A stretch of 64,000 nt of DNA from Verticillium longisporum. Lineage: Eukaryota; Ascomycota; Sordariomycetes; Glomerellales; Plectosphaerellaceae. Location of the stretch: NCBI GenBank assembly GCA_019188255.1, contig JAETXT010000007.1, positions 4,340,001 through 4,404,000 on the forward strand. Direction: 5' to 3'. Shown here in pieces: positions 1 to 11,126 of this stretch (position 1 is its first letter; each line of letters begins with the position of its first letter). Both the position numbers and the translations under genes were made by a program. A model generated the notes under the pieces. The model saw only the letters and a program-made list of their open reading frames with translations. It was not told the DNA's origin and searched no databases.

Positions 1-3000
1 AATTAGGGATTGAAGTGCTCCAACCCGTACCAATACCATCGGCGCCGTTGCACAGAACCATGGGAATAATCGGGGCATAGACCTTGGGTTCGATGGGCTT
101 TCCGTCCTCCATCTGAACTTCCAGGTTGGGCTCGTCAAGAACAGAAAAGATCTTTCGGGCGAATGGAGACAAGCGCGTGTGGATATAACGGGGGCTGGCA
201 GCGTCTGATCCACCGGCAAGACGGGAACCAAAGTTACCACTGGGCTCGAGGCAGTTGACATTGTTCGAACCGACAAAATTCTGGGCGAGGCCAATGATCG
301 TCTGTTGAAGAGACATTTCACCGTGGTGGTACGCGGCCTTTTCGGAAACATAACCGGCCAATTCCACGACCTTCTGGTCCTTGGTGAGGTTCCTCTTGAA
401 GCAAGCGAACATGACCTTTCGCTGACCAGGTTTCAGACCGTCAAGAACTGACGGGATGGAACGCATATTGTCAGCCATGCTGAAGAGAATCAACTCTCTA
501 TTGACAAAATCATCGTACGTGATCGACTTGGTCGAGTGATCGAGATAGGTTCCCGGAACAAAGTTGCCAAGCCACTCTTTACGAGCATCTGCCTTCTTCT
601 TGGAGAAGGCGAGATCGAACAGTTCCGCCTCAGAGGACTGCATTGTGTCAAACTCCTTGAGATGGTCGTCGAGATTGGTGAAGTAGACCTGGGCATCTTC
701 GTTGGAACTGGTGCCCAGACCCTTGTAGTACTTGTACTCCCAGCGGCTGATCTCATTCTTGTGTGCCTCCTTCCACTCCTCATATTGAGGCTGAGTGAAG
801 AACGCCTGGAGCTTCTGGGGGTTCTTGGGATTCTTGCCTTGCCAGACTTTGACAATGGGCGTGATGAACTCCCGGAAAAAGTCGGGGATCTGGAGGAGGG
901 AAGGGTATTGGACCTGCAGGAAGTTGATGAGAAGGCCCTTGATATGACTGCCGTCGTGGTCCTGATCAGCCATGATCATGAGATGACCATAACGCAGACC
1001 CTTCGTATCTGTGTAGTTTTGCTTGTGTTTCAGTCCCAAGAATTGCTTGATGTTCTGGATCTCTTGGTTCTTCGTGATTTGTTCAATGGATGCATCGCGG
1101 ACGTTCAACATCTTACCACGAAGGGGAAAGACACCGATGCGGTCAGGGTCAAGGATAGCGCGACCCGCAACAGCCAGACTCTTGGCAGAGTCACCCTCCG
1201 TCAAGATCAAGGTGCACTCATGTCCGCGCTTGGTGCCAGCCAAATTCGCGTCGACGAGTTTGGCGTTGTTGATGCGCGACCGCCTGTTGCCATCGCTCTT
1301 GGCCATCATCTTGTCCGCCTTCTTCTCGGCAAAGCTCATGATGTTCTGAATGGCATCGGAGGCGGCAACTTTCTTTAGGAAGGCTTCTGACAAGACACAC
1401 TTGCTACCAAAGCTGCTGACCTTGGTCGTCATTTGCTCCTTGGTCTGAGAGTTGAAGGAGGGGTTTTCGATGCGGCAGTTGATGAAAACGAAAATGTGGT
1501 TGCGAATATGTTGCGGCTTCAGGGCGTGACCCTTCTTCTTCTTGTCGAGGTACTTTGTGAGATATTGGACAATCTGGTCAGCGACGTAGTTGACATGTGT
1601 GCCACCGGACGTAGTGGCAATGTTGTTCACGAATGAAATGTGCTGGAAAGAGCCGTCCGACACGGTGAATCCAACATCCCATCGGGGGTTGTCGTTCTTG
1701 TCCATCTCCACGGTGACCTTGGGCTCTCCTCCCTCCTCAGAGGCTCGTTCTTTGGCGATAGCCTTGGCGTACATCTCGCTGTAGCCCTTGAACGCCGACG
1801 GCTTGACCACGGTGCCGTTGAGGTGAACTTTGATGCCCTTGATCGTACCAGCCATGTCGTAGACTCGGCGGTACAACAAGGCCTCGAGGTCATCGTCGAT
1901 ACCCTCCATGCTGAACCGTTTGAAGTCGGGCTTGAAGGTGATGCGCACAAAGTCGCTGGACTTGCTCGAGGTAATCTTGGCCTTTCCCATCTTACTCATG
2001 TTGTCGGTCCAAGTCTGTTTGTATCTTTTTCCGTTGGCAGAGTCCTGGCACTCGACGGTGAACTCTGTGCTGAAGACGTTACAGAGCTTGGCACCGTAAC
2101 CGTTGCGACCACCAGTTGTCTTCTTCTCGTCGTCATCGTAATTGGAACCTGTGAGGAGATGACCGAAGATCATCTCAGGCACATAGATGCCATGTTGCTT
2201 GTGCATCTCGACAGGAATACCCTTGCCGTTGTTCTCGATGCTGATTTGACCGGCTTCGCGGTCAATGTTCACCTTGATGTGTGTGACAGGTTCTTCGCCG
2301 CTTTCCTCGCGACGGACCTTGATATCCGCCGCGTTGACAAGAATCTCGTCAAAGATTTTGTAAAGACCGGGAACCGTGGTGACCTTCCGGAATTCCATCA
2401 ACTGGGTTTCCTTGTTGTAGACCCACATGGGCATTTCGGTGCGCTCAACGGAGCCGATGTAGGTATCGGGACGCTTGACGATGTGCTCGAGTTGGGTGAG
2501 CTTCTGGTACGTCTCTTCTACCGTCTTCTTTGTGCCCTTGGCCACAGGCGCGCGAGCGCTGGGCTCATCGAGCGCCATGCTGTCGTTTTCAATCTCGGCA
2601 AGCGGGTTGCCGCTCGACTTGCTGGCAGCCGGGGCCTTCTTCAACTTCTTAGAGCTGGGAGGGGTGTTGGAGAGCCCGGAGGCTTCATCGTCGCTGAATG
2701 ACACTGGGCGTTTCTTCGGTGCTGCGGCCGTCTTGAGGGTCGTCTGGGTCAGTTTTTTGGCTGCAGGCTTCTTGGCCGCCGGGGCCTTCTTCGCCGGAGC
2801 CTTGGCTGCCTTGGGCTTCTGGGGAGGGTTAGCTGTATAACTAGAAGCTGTAGGACTAGAAGTTGGTGGGTTCGGAAGTGATGAGCGACGGGGAATTGGA
2901 CGAGGGGGCGGTAGCATAGACATCTCGACAGGTGGAGGAGGGGTTGTTGCTAGGCAGTTGGTGGATTCGAGAGAGCCTTGTCCGACAAGACGAAGAGGAC

Positions 3001-3257
3001 GTGGAGTAGGTATGATCGCAGCTGGAAAGGTAGGCGCGCGAAAGGGAAGGAACAGATGCGATTGTAGTGGCAAGGCAGGCACAGAGTCTTCGTGATGGTG
3101 GTCCACGCATTGATCCTTTCGCCATGGATCGCGAACCAAAATGCGAATGAAGGGGACGTTGGCCCAGAGAACATGGAGCGGAGGCACTTACAGGTTCGGG
3201 AGAAAAGGCATCAGACTCCTCCTGCGCGCTGAACATTGACTCGTCCGAGAAATCCAT
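1..3257 (-). CDS. top2: DNA topoisomerase II, 3' end beyond the window
   Basis: Type IIA topoisomerase that passes one DNA duplex through another using ATP; nuclear, needed for chromosome segregation. Two exons are seen: 3192-3257 (22 codons, starting MDFSDESMFS) and 2818 down to the window edge, separated by an intron at 2819-3191 (donor GTAAGT, acceptor CCCCAG). The junction joins an acidic start to a Lys/Ala/Pro-rich linker, as in fungal homologues. About 961 residues are present, without frame breaks. Motifs in order: GHKL ATPase (ENNGKGIPV, then GGRNGYGAKLCN), TOPRIM (LTEGDSAKSLA and DQDHDGSHIKG), and the winged-helix breakage-reunion site ASPRYIHTRL with the catalytic Tyr. The window ends in the conserved GIGTGWSTSIPN stretch, so the rest of the core and the C-terminal tail lie to the left. 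The acceptor of the 373-bp intron is inferred; other AGs lie just upstream. Confidence 0.96.
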
Positions 3258-4290
3258 CTTGTACAGTGGTGTAGACCTGGCGCGCAAGGCGTCGTGATGC
3301 AAGTGGTGTACTGACAAGGAGGGGCGAGCAATGGGTTGACAGCGATGTACAATGGCAAGGGGGGGACAGGTGGCGCCTTGCGGTGGACGCAAAGGACCGT
3401 ACGAAGGAGAGGGGAAAGAGAGCGGATGCCACGATGGCGGGTGTCGTGCTCACATATGAGGTCGGAGGGCGTTAAGGAGGTGGGATGGTGGGATGAAGGA
3501 GCAGGGCGTAGGGTATGTGTTGTGCTAGCAACAAATGCTCGATGTTGACGTTCCGATCTGGGACCAGAGTAAACATTCCCAAGTCGCGACTTCTTCAGGG
3601 TCCCTGAAAACACCGACCGCGACGGCTTCGTCCCATTGGTGCCTTGGGCCTGTGATCCTGGTCATGTGGGGTTGGCCCTCACTTAGCCGCTGTGCCGATT
3701 GATGCACAGCGTTCATTGCTGCTATCTGCATTCTGCCTACAGCGATGTAGGTCTGTTGACGATGCCTGCCTAGGTAGGTACCTAGATACCTAGTTACCTT
3801 AGGTAGGTACCTTAGGTGGGTAGGAATAGTGCGCCTTGGAGTGTCTCTCTGCAACACGGTAGACAGTCGTCAACCTGCGGCCCAAGTCCAGATGTTTCTA
3901 CCTCTAAAAAGGAAGAGATCCCGTGCAAAAGGCAGCATGGATTGACAAAGAAAATAGACCCCCAACATTGAAGTTGATGGTTGGTAGGCAGGCATCAGGT
4001 AGCGCTCCAGCTTGCCACGGAGATGCTGAAGAAGTCGAGAGTACGAGTCCGCATCGTTTGGAACAACGTACATAACTTGATCTGTTGGTTGACAGGTTTC
4101 TATCCTGACTTGGCCGTGTGCCACACAGCACATCTGTGCTCTACCTGCTCGCTCGGCTGCGTTATCTGATCCCTTGGGAGTATAGCAAACATGGAGACCA
4201 CAACCCAACCCAACCCAACCCAACCCCCCCCATACCGCCTACACACGGCCTTTTCCTGAACGCCAGCCGGGACCCGGAATCCCTGATCTC
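3258..4290. other. Intergenic: TOP2 5' flank / TFIIIC subunit 3' flank
   Basis: No supportable gene. It holds a cluster of TAGGTAGG/TACCTAGG-type motifs at about 3766-3823 and a short (CCAAC)n microsatellite ending in a C run at about 4200-4230. Open frames here lack any recognisable domain and overlap each other on both strands. Confidence 0.7.
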
Positions 4291-7100
4291 CTACGCAATA
4301 AACTTGCCGCCGCATCCTCCACACAACTCCACGGCAGATGGATCTACCACGGCCTCGACACCGTGCGTCTCTGCAATCCTGGCAATTTGTCGAGCAGCAA
4401 GGCAGCGACGGCCGCAGACACCGCACGCACGAGAAATACCAGGGGCTAGGATGGCTAGACCGCTAGCTGTGCAGGTAGCTTGACTTCATCATTAGCACGT
4501 CCTCCTTTCTCAAGATCATCGCGAGGGCATGATACAACGGAGCGATTCTTACCAAACGTATGGCCGTTGTCGCACACAGTGTACCGGCCAGCATCCCTCA
4601 GGCCGGCCTTGCAGAACCCGCAGACCTGCGCTTTGAGCACGCCTATCAGCTGCTCGCGCAGCGCCTCGTCGCCCTTGGGCCTGTACTCGGCCTCCCAGCC
4701 CACGGCGCCGCGCACGGGCGGGCCGCCACCGTACATCCACTCCCACATCTTGCCCTCGGTTGTCATCTGTGCCGCGCCGGAGGGCTCGTCCTGGCCCTCG
4801 CTGGCGGGCTCGACAACCGCGGCCAGGCGCGGCTTGAAGCCCCAGAAGATCTTGGACTTGACCTTTGGCTCGGGCCCGAGGGCGCTCTGCTGGGAGACCA
4901 TGGCGGCATGCATGCCGCCACCGGGGGAGGCTGCGAGGCCCCAGATTCGGATACGCCAGGGGTTGACCTGCTCGCCGGCGTCGGTGGGCATCTCAAAGTC
5001 GTCGTCCGAGTCCGACTCGGGGCCCCCAACCTCGCTGTCTGAGTCGGCGTTTTGCGTGGCCATGGCGACGGGAACAGAGAGGGAGATGATGTCGTCGATA
5101 GTGCTGGCCCATTGGGGCACGGTCACTTGGTCTTCGAGGGCTGAATCGGAGGGCGCGGGTGCAGTAGTTTGGTACCAGTTGTCGTTGGTCGCGGACGCGA
5201 CGAGGCGGACGAGCGAGAAAACGGGGGCTGGGGTTCTGTCCATAGTGTTGGGTGGGTGGATAATGATCCCTAGCAATGTCAGCTCGGGTTTGAGGCGGTG
5301 ATGACTTGACCAAACATACCGGTGGCAGGGTTTCCCTCGTTTGGAGATTCCTCTGGGTAAAGAGTGTTGCAAGTGGTGGGTGAGTGCTGCTGTTGCGCAG
5401 GAGCTGCGGGGGAGTTGAGGATGACTTGGAATGGTTTTGCATCGAAAGGTGAAGCGACAACGCCGCGGCAGATTTTGTCGTCGCCGTCCGTCCAGACGCC
5501 GTTCTCCCACTCAACGAAAGCATCGGTCATTAGATTGGTGCATATGCCTAGCAAATCCGTCTCGTCGACAGTGACGACAGTCCTCTCACCACGGATCCAG
5601 TCGGCAGGAATGGTGACTTTGCGGAAACCAAGGTAGCTCCGGCTGATTCGAGCGATGACAGCGACGCGTTTATCGCCGATGACAGCCCAAGGACTCCATT
5701 TGATGGAAAACGCCGAGCCAGAGGGGACAAAGTCAGGGTCCATGATCTGCCACCTCGTCAGTTAAGGTCGCAACATCCTATTGCATCTTGTCCTCACACT
5801 CATCTTGGGATGGGGGCTGTCATTCGGGAAGCGAGCAGCCTCCTCTACCCTCCAAGCCAAGGTAGGCCCCTTCTTGATCTTGGGATTCTCGAAGAACTCC
5901 ACAGTGACGATGACGATTTGATCCCGGTCGTTGAGATATGCAATGAGGGCGCGGCCAGGGGCGATCTTGTGAGCCCAGGAGAAGGACTTGATCTTGTCCC
6001 CTGCCAAGTGGCTGCCGTCTTTGGCCTTGCGATCCGGGAGGGGTAGGACGCCGCCGATGCCCCAGAGAACCCTCCAGGCATCGAAGCTCCGCTTGCGAAC
6101 ACTAATGTCGGTGACGGCAGAGCCCTCTTGGCCATAGATCATGACAGATCCATTGGTGAGCAGAACAGAAAGGACGGGGCGCAAGTTGTAGCCAACGCCG
6201 GTAGGAGACCATTCCATGACAGACACCTGGTTCAGGGAGCTGCCCCATCCGGTTGGCAGTCCGGAACCCACGCCAAAGTAGGGCTCCTCTTCCATGTCGT
6301 TGCCTGGGCACCTCAAACCGGCAGCGTCGAATAGCTTGGCGTTCATACGCGGATCAGGGCGCTTGATGGTCATGTACTGGCCGCGGTGAGTGTGGTACTG
6401 GATGCGCTTGTTCTCGTCGGCGCCGACATCACGGTTCCCGCGGCGGGTGTCGTCTTCCGGGGTCGGGAACTCGGGGAGCATTATGTGCACCGAATCATCG
6501 GCGGCCACAGCGAGTTCGGCATCGCAGGAAATGGTGATGGCGTGCGTCGTCAGCGGACGGGACCGCAGGGTGATGGTGTTCAGCTGGGGCACCTAGTGGG
6601 CGTCGTCCATCGTTAGCCTTTGGCATCTCAGGTTGTTGACTTTGGTAACAAAAATGTTTCCATCTTCTTGAGTGCTGCAGTCCCAAAGACAGCCTCTTCA
6701 ATGCCTGACATGCCCTGAACGCTTCAAGGGAGGCAGCCATGGTACGGACAATCTAATGTATCCAGCGTGGCCCACAGGCTAATTTCAGTTGCGAACTCTC
6801 GATTAATTCGGCAATGTTTCTTTCGAACATGTGCGCCGTGGAAGGAGCAAATGCGTCTGGCCTGGTTCAAGCGTTCAGAGCATAGAAGCAGTGAGGAATC
6901 CATCTCGCAGCCTCTTAGGGCGCTGCCCCACCCAAGAAGGTCAAGTACAAGACTCCTTATAGCAACTGGTGCAGAGTAGCCTGAGGTCCCAGCTTTAACG
7001 ATTTGGCTGATTCTGTAATGTGAAACTGCAGACATATCACGCTGCGAAAGCTCAAAGTAGAGATGAAAAGCAGACGCGGTCTCACCTTAATGTTGTCCAT
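4291..7100 (-). CDS. TFIIIC subunit with beta-propeller N-terminus and C-terminal zinc finger
   Basis: Predicted subunit of the RNA polymerase III factor TFIIIC (TFIIIC-delta N-terminal domain plus zf-TFIIIC; relatives are human GTF3C4 and S. pombe Sfc9). Proposed exons: 7086-7100, 5798-6592, 5320-5746, 4553-5269 and 4291-4466, with introns 6593-7085, 5747-5797, 5270-5319 and 4467-4552. The last four exons sum to 2115 nt in one frame; with the first the protein is 709 aa. The propeller begins PQLNTITLRSRPL and contains AELAVAADDSVHI. An acidic linker (SDSEVGGPESDSDDDFE) precedes the zinc region: CGFC, CDNGHTF, then after the last intron CGVC and CGGCGGKF at the very C-terminus. The first exon (ATG in CCATGG, five codons, MDNIK) and its 493-bp intron are inferred from a GTGAGA donor and a CTAAC branch point 19 nt before TAG; this part is less certain. 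Confidence 0.88.
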
Positions 7101-7441
7101 GGCGCAAAAGTTAATTGGTGACGTCCCTCCATAAGGGAAATAGTGATTGATCACCAAGAATGATACACCCAAGACAGATACGACGGGCGTCGGCAAGGCG
7201 CATATTTTGTCATGACGAATATTTGTGGTTGAGAGAGATAGTCTCAAGTGATTATGCTTTCAAACACCAGCTACCAAGTGAGGATCGTGTGAATTGAGGT
7301 CAGCCGGAGAAACATCGGCTAAACCCGATGGTAGGGACATAAGGCCCTCTTTCCTTTGCCCCTTTCCTAAACGCCATGCCCCCTTTCATTGCTCTTCGTG
7401 GATATACTAAAAACGGCCAGATTCCAATGTCGCACCCATGC
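7101..7441. other. Intergenic between GPI8 stop and TFIIIC subunit start
   Basis: Tandem minus-strand genes flank it. It serves as the 5' flank of the TFIIIC subunit gene and the 3' flank of GPI8. I see no further gene or distinctive element. Confidence 0.6.
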
Positions 7442-8745
7442 CTATGCCTTCACCTTGACTGATCCGTTTTGCGCCTCCTTCTTCTCAGCCTCCACTGGGT
7501 CCTCTGCGTTCTCACTCCTGGACGGCTCTAGATAGGACCCCAGAACCCAGAGCCCGACACATGCCGCCAAGGCGGTGGCTCCGATGATCTTCTTGGCCCA
7601 CCAGTTGTCGTTGGCCAACGGCTGAGCAAACTGAATCTTCTTGGTTGCGGTCACAGGTACAGCCGCCGCCGGGGCCGTCGCGTTCCGCGCAGCTGCATCC
7701 TGCTCATCCGCCTGGACCCTCAGCGCAGCAATCTTGCGGCTCAGCTCGAGAAGTTCCTCCTCGAGTGCCAGGCTCTTAGCTCCGTCAACCTCGACCTGCT
7801 GAACGTTGCCGAAGAAGTCAGTGATGCGACGGCTGCGCGCCTCGTCGGCACCGCCCTTGAAGAGGTCGTAGCGCACGCCCGGATGGGAGTGTATCTTCTC
7901 AAAGTCGTAGCTGTCGAAGAGCTCGCCAATGGTCTTCTGACTGCTCATATCCTTGACCTGGTTCTCGAGGAACTCGAGGTTGTAGTAGGTGAAGCGGTCG
8001 ATGACGGCAACGCCAACGTCCTGGTCGGCGTGGTGGGAATAGGATGACTGGTCAAGCTTGGAGGAGCCGGTGGCGATGATGTTCGGGGAGTAGAGCTTGC
8101 TGTACATGGTGTTGGCCTGGCACGTGTCGATCATGAAGAGGATCTCGTTGTATCTGCGGTCTCGGGTTAGTCTTTGTGTCGTTCAGCACCGGTCCACGGC
8201 TTAGCATACCTCTTCTTCTCCCACATTTGCTCAAAAGCGTCTGCCAGGTCGAACGCGCCAATCTCCTCGGCATCCTGAAACTTCAGGAACTCATTTCCGC
8301 CGTGGCCTGTCATGTACACCAGAATGTTGCTCCGCTCATCGGTCAAGAGACGCTTGCTGCGAGGCATCTCGGCGCCCACACGATCGGTCATGAGTCGAAT
8401 AAAGTTCTCGACGGTGACTTCATAGCCTCGGTAGTCGACCTCGATGTTGTCGCCGTACAGATCGACGGCGCGGTCCGAGTTGCTGTAGACAGTTCCGGGG
8501 AAGGCGTTGCGGGGGTTGCAGGCCATGTCGTCGGGCAGCATGAGGATGATCTGGGAGTCGGGAATGCCTAGTCGCTTGACGGTGCGGTAGATGGACAAGA
8601 CATTGGACATGTGGCGATAATTAAACCAGAAGCGCGAGGTACCGACGAGAACGGCCCAGTTGCTGGTATGCTCAGCAAGAGCTGCTGGTGCCAGCGCAGC
8701 GGCAGCCAACAGGACGGGTAGCTGGAGGACATTCGACAGCAGCAT
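7442..8745 (-). CDS. gpi8: GPI-anchor transamidase catalytic subunit GPI8
   Basis: Cysteine protease-like (C13/legumain fold) catalytic subunit of the ER GPI transamidase, which cleaves the C-terminal signal of precursors and attaches the GPI anchor. Exons 8210-8745 and 7442-8153 with a 56-bp intron (GTATGC...CCGCAG) give 415 aa, the usual size. An N-terminal signal peptide ([13 protein letters not shown]) is followed by [17 protein letters not shown], the opening of the family. Catalytic residues are visible: His in YMTGHGG and Cys in FMIDTCQA, the latter just after the splice junction. A C-terminal membrane segment ([17 protein letters not shown]) and a short Lys-rich tail close the protein. 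It is intact. It shares a 2.4-kb divergent upstream region with the phosphatase-like gene at 11127. Confidence 0.97.
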
Positions 8746-11126
8746 GGCGACGGTCGGTTGAGCTCAGCAGGTAGTTCAGAGGATGAATAGGGACAGGGAC
8801 GAAGATATGAGAACGACGACTCGAACGCGACTCGGCGATGGGGTGAGGTTGGAGATGGGATGGACCGCGGCGGCGTTTGCCCCTGCCTGGCTGTCCACTA
8901 CGGGTCGCCTTACCAATCCAGGGATCTGGACGACGCTAAGAAGCGGCGCGGATCTGGAGGTGAGCGCACGGACCATTTTATTCTCCGCAGGCGTTTACAT
9001 GGTATTTGGTTTGACTCTGGCGTCTGGTCTGTTTCTGTCGTCTCTGTTCATGTCTCGCCTCGTCTCGTCTGGTGTCTGACATGAAATGAGAAGCCGCCTG
9101 TCAAATCCGCAACGGACTTCCGTGGCGGTTGCGTCGCCAGCATGGACCCTCTTGCCGCCCGTTCAGGCATCAGCGCATCTGCATCCGCTGATCAATCAAG
9201 GCCAAGGTTGAACCCACAGAGATGATGAGCGTGCAGAGGGAACGAGGCAAACAATTGAGGGAAGAGAAACTGGGGTTGGACCACAGAAGCTTTCCCTCCA
9301 AGCCAGGCCATATTTGCCGCACTCCCCGACTTTGATGAACAATGGCACCCAAAGTGCTGGAGATCAATCATCGGCCAGCCCTCTAGTGAAAGCCAACAAA
9401 GGGGTGTCTGAAGCACTGGGCCACTGCGCTGCCGGGGGGGAGAGAGACTGCATACATTCATACTGTCCGATCTCGGGGACGCATGCATAACCACCAAGCA
9501 GCCGACCGAGAAATTGCAGTCACGATGCCGAGCCGCTCCAGATTTGTCGCTTGTCGGAATTACCATGCTCTTTGTCCGCCTGACTCATCGACTTTGGAGG
9601 CGCATGGCTCGCCCATCCGGTTGCCGGGTCTAACCCAACATCGTGAAAGCCGAGTTGGCCGCCTGACTGGTGGGGGTCGCCTCTGTTTTTTTTCTCTTCG
9701 ATGTCGCCATTCTCCAGGACCCTCTTTATTCTAGCGGCAGAGTTTGACCGCTTGTCAATGAATCTCTACCTGCCTAGATGCCTAAGCAGACCGCCAAGGG
9801 TAGTGGGCTGGGACTTGGGGGCTCTGGTTTTGGCAATGCGCCTGGCAGGTCAGCCTTCCAGGTCGAGGAGGCGCAACACGCGCCGGAGTACCGAAAAGCG
9901 TCCGCTCAGGCGGCAGCATGCGCGCGGCCTTTACAGGTACGTGCATACAGCCATGACGTCTCGACTGTGCGAGTGCCTGGGCTGTCGCATCAAGGCGCGT
10001 TGCAGTGAGATGGAGGTGTGGGTGAGTCGACAGTCGAACGACGTGGGTCGAGAGAAGCAAGAACAACAAGCAGACAGATCTGATATGCAGAGTGCCCGCC
10101 CATCCTGAGAAGAATCACATGCAGGGCACCATGCATCATTGGTGTAGTACATGTAGTCCCCTGGAGATTGTCCCACCGGCGTTCTCGGGTCCCCCTCGAG
10201 GCCTTTGGTGTTAGGCGCGTCTAGTGCTAAAGAATGTCCACCACGGCCCCCCGACTAGGAACCTGTAGCAGCCTGCCTCAGCCAGTCTCGGGCCTCGCTC
10301 CCAGCGCCACCCAGCTGTTGGCAGGCTGGCTGCAGGGATGCCCCTCACCTGAGTTTGCGTTCGGTGCCTGTCGTGCATCATCAAGGCCCCGCACCATGCT
10401 TTCGATCTGTCTGTCACCCACCTAGGTACCTTTCAGAGTCATGTCCCTCGGCAGCCCCAGCGGACAAGGGCCACCCAAGCGCCAGGCAAGAGGAACGAAA
10501 AAGACATCGTGATCACACGGCCTCGCCTGATGTGAGCCTAGTGTCCGTTGTTCGGGAGATCATCTATCCTGACCCCGAAAAAGGCAGAACTATAGACACG
10601 GGAAAGTGAGCCAGTTCCGGCATCCTTCCTCCTGCTTGGCCTTCCATCCCACCTTCCACGAGCCTCTCTCCTCCAGCGGTCCTAATCCTGGGCAAGGGTC
10701 CAAACACACGCAACACCCGTGACACTTGCCTTGCCTCTCTGCCTGGCTTTGTGCGACGAAACCGTAAACTCCGTTTCGCCTTCCGCAACGTACCTCGCAC
10801 TTTCCATTCCCATGTTCTTTCCTCCCTCGCTTCTTGATCGTCTGACAAACCGAAACACCATCCAGCGGCAACTGTCCCCGCCAAAGCAAAGTTGTGCCCG
10901 CAAACCTTCCTGAGCAACTTTACCTTACTTACAAACTAAACTGTCTTCCATTTGCTGTCTCGCCTCGCCGATCGATCGACCCTTGTGTCTCGGGTCACCT
11001 TGGCTTCATACCACGCGAACATATTTCGACCTGTCGAGCTCCCATAAACCCGAACTCCTTTCCTGTTTCGCCTTCACTGCTCCTCCGTCGTCGCAGAGCG
11101 CGTCGTCTCCCTCCCAGCCGTCCATC
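8746..11126. other. Divergent intergenic region, GPI8 / histidine-phosphatase-like gene
   Basis: About 2.4 kb without a supportable gene. The last 250 bases before 11127 are pyrimidine-rich with many short T/C tracts, typical of a fungal 5' leader. A CCTAGGTACC motif lies near 10420 and a related CTGCCTAGATGCCTAAG near 9770. Several open frames of 60-135 codons overlap on both strands and show no domain. Confidence 0.6.

Noticed and set aside
536..2701. Long plus-strand open frames across the topoisomerase gene
   Set aside because: They are the complement shadow of a well-conserved coding strand.
6593..6595. In-frame TAG five codons after an ATG (6608-6610) at the TFIIIC subunit start, as a nonsense mutation
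   Set aside because: The TAG is better read as the 3' splice site: a CTAAC branch point lies 19 nt upstream.
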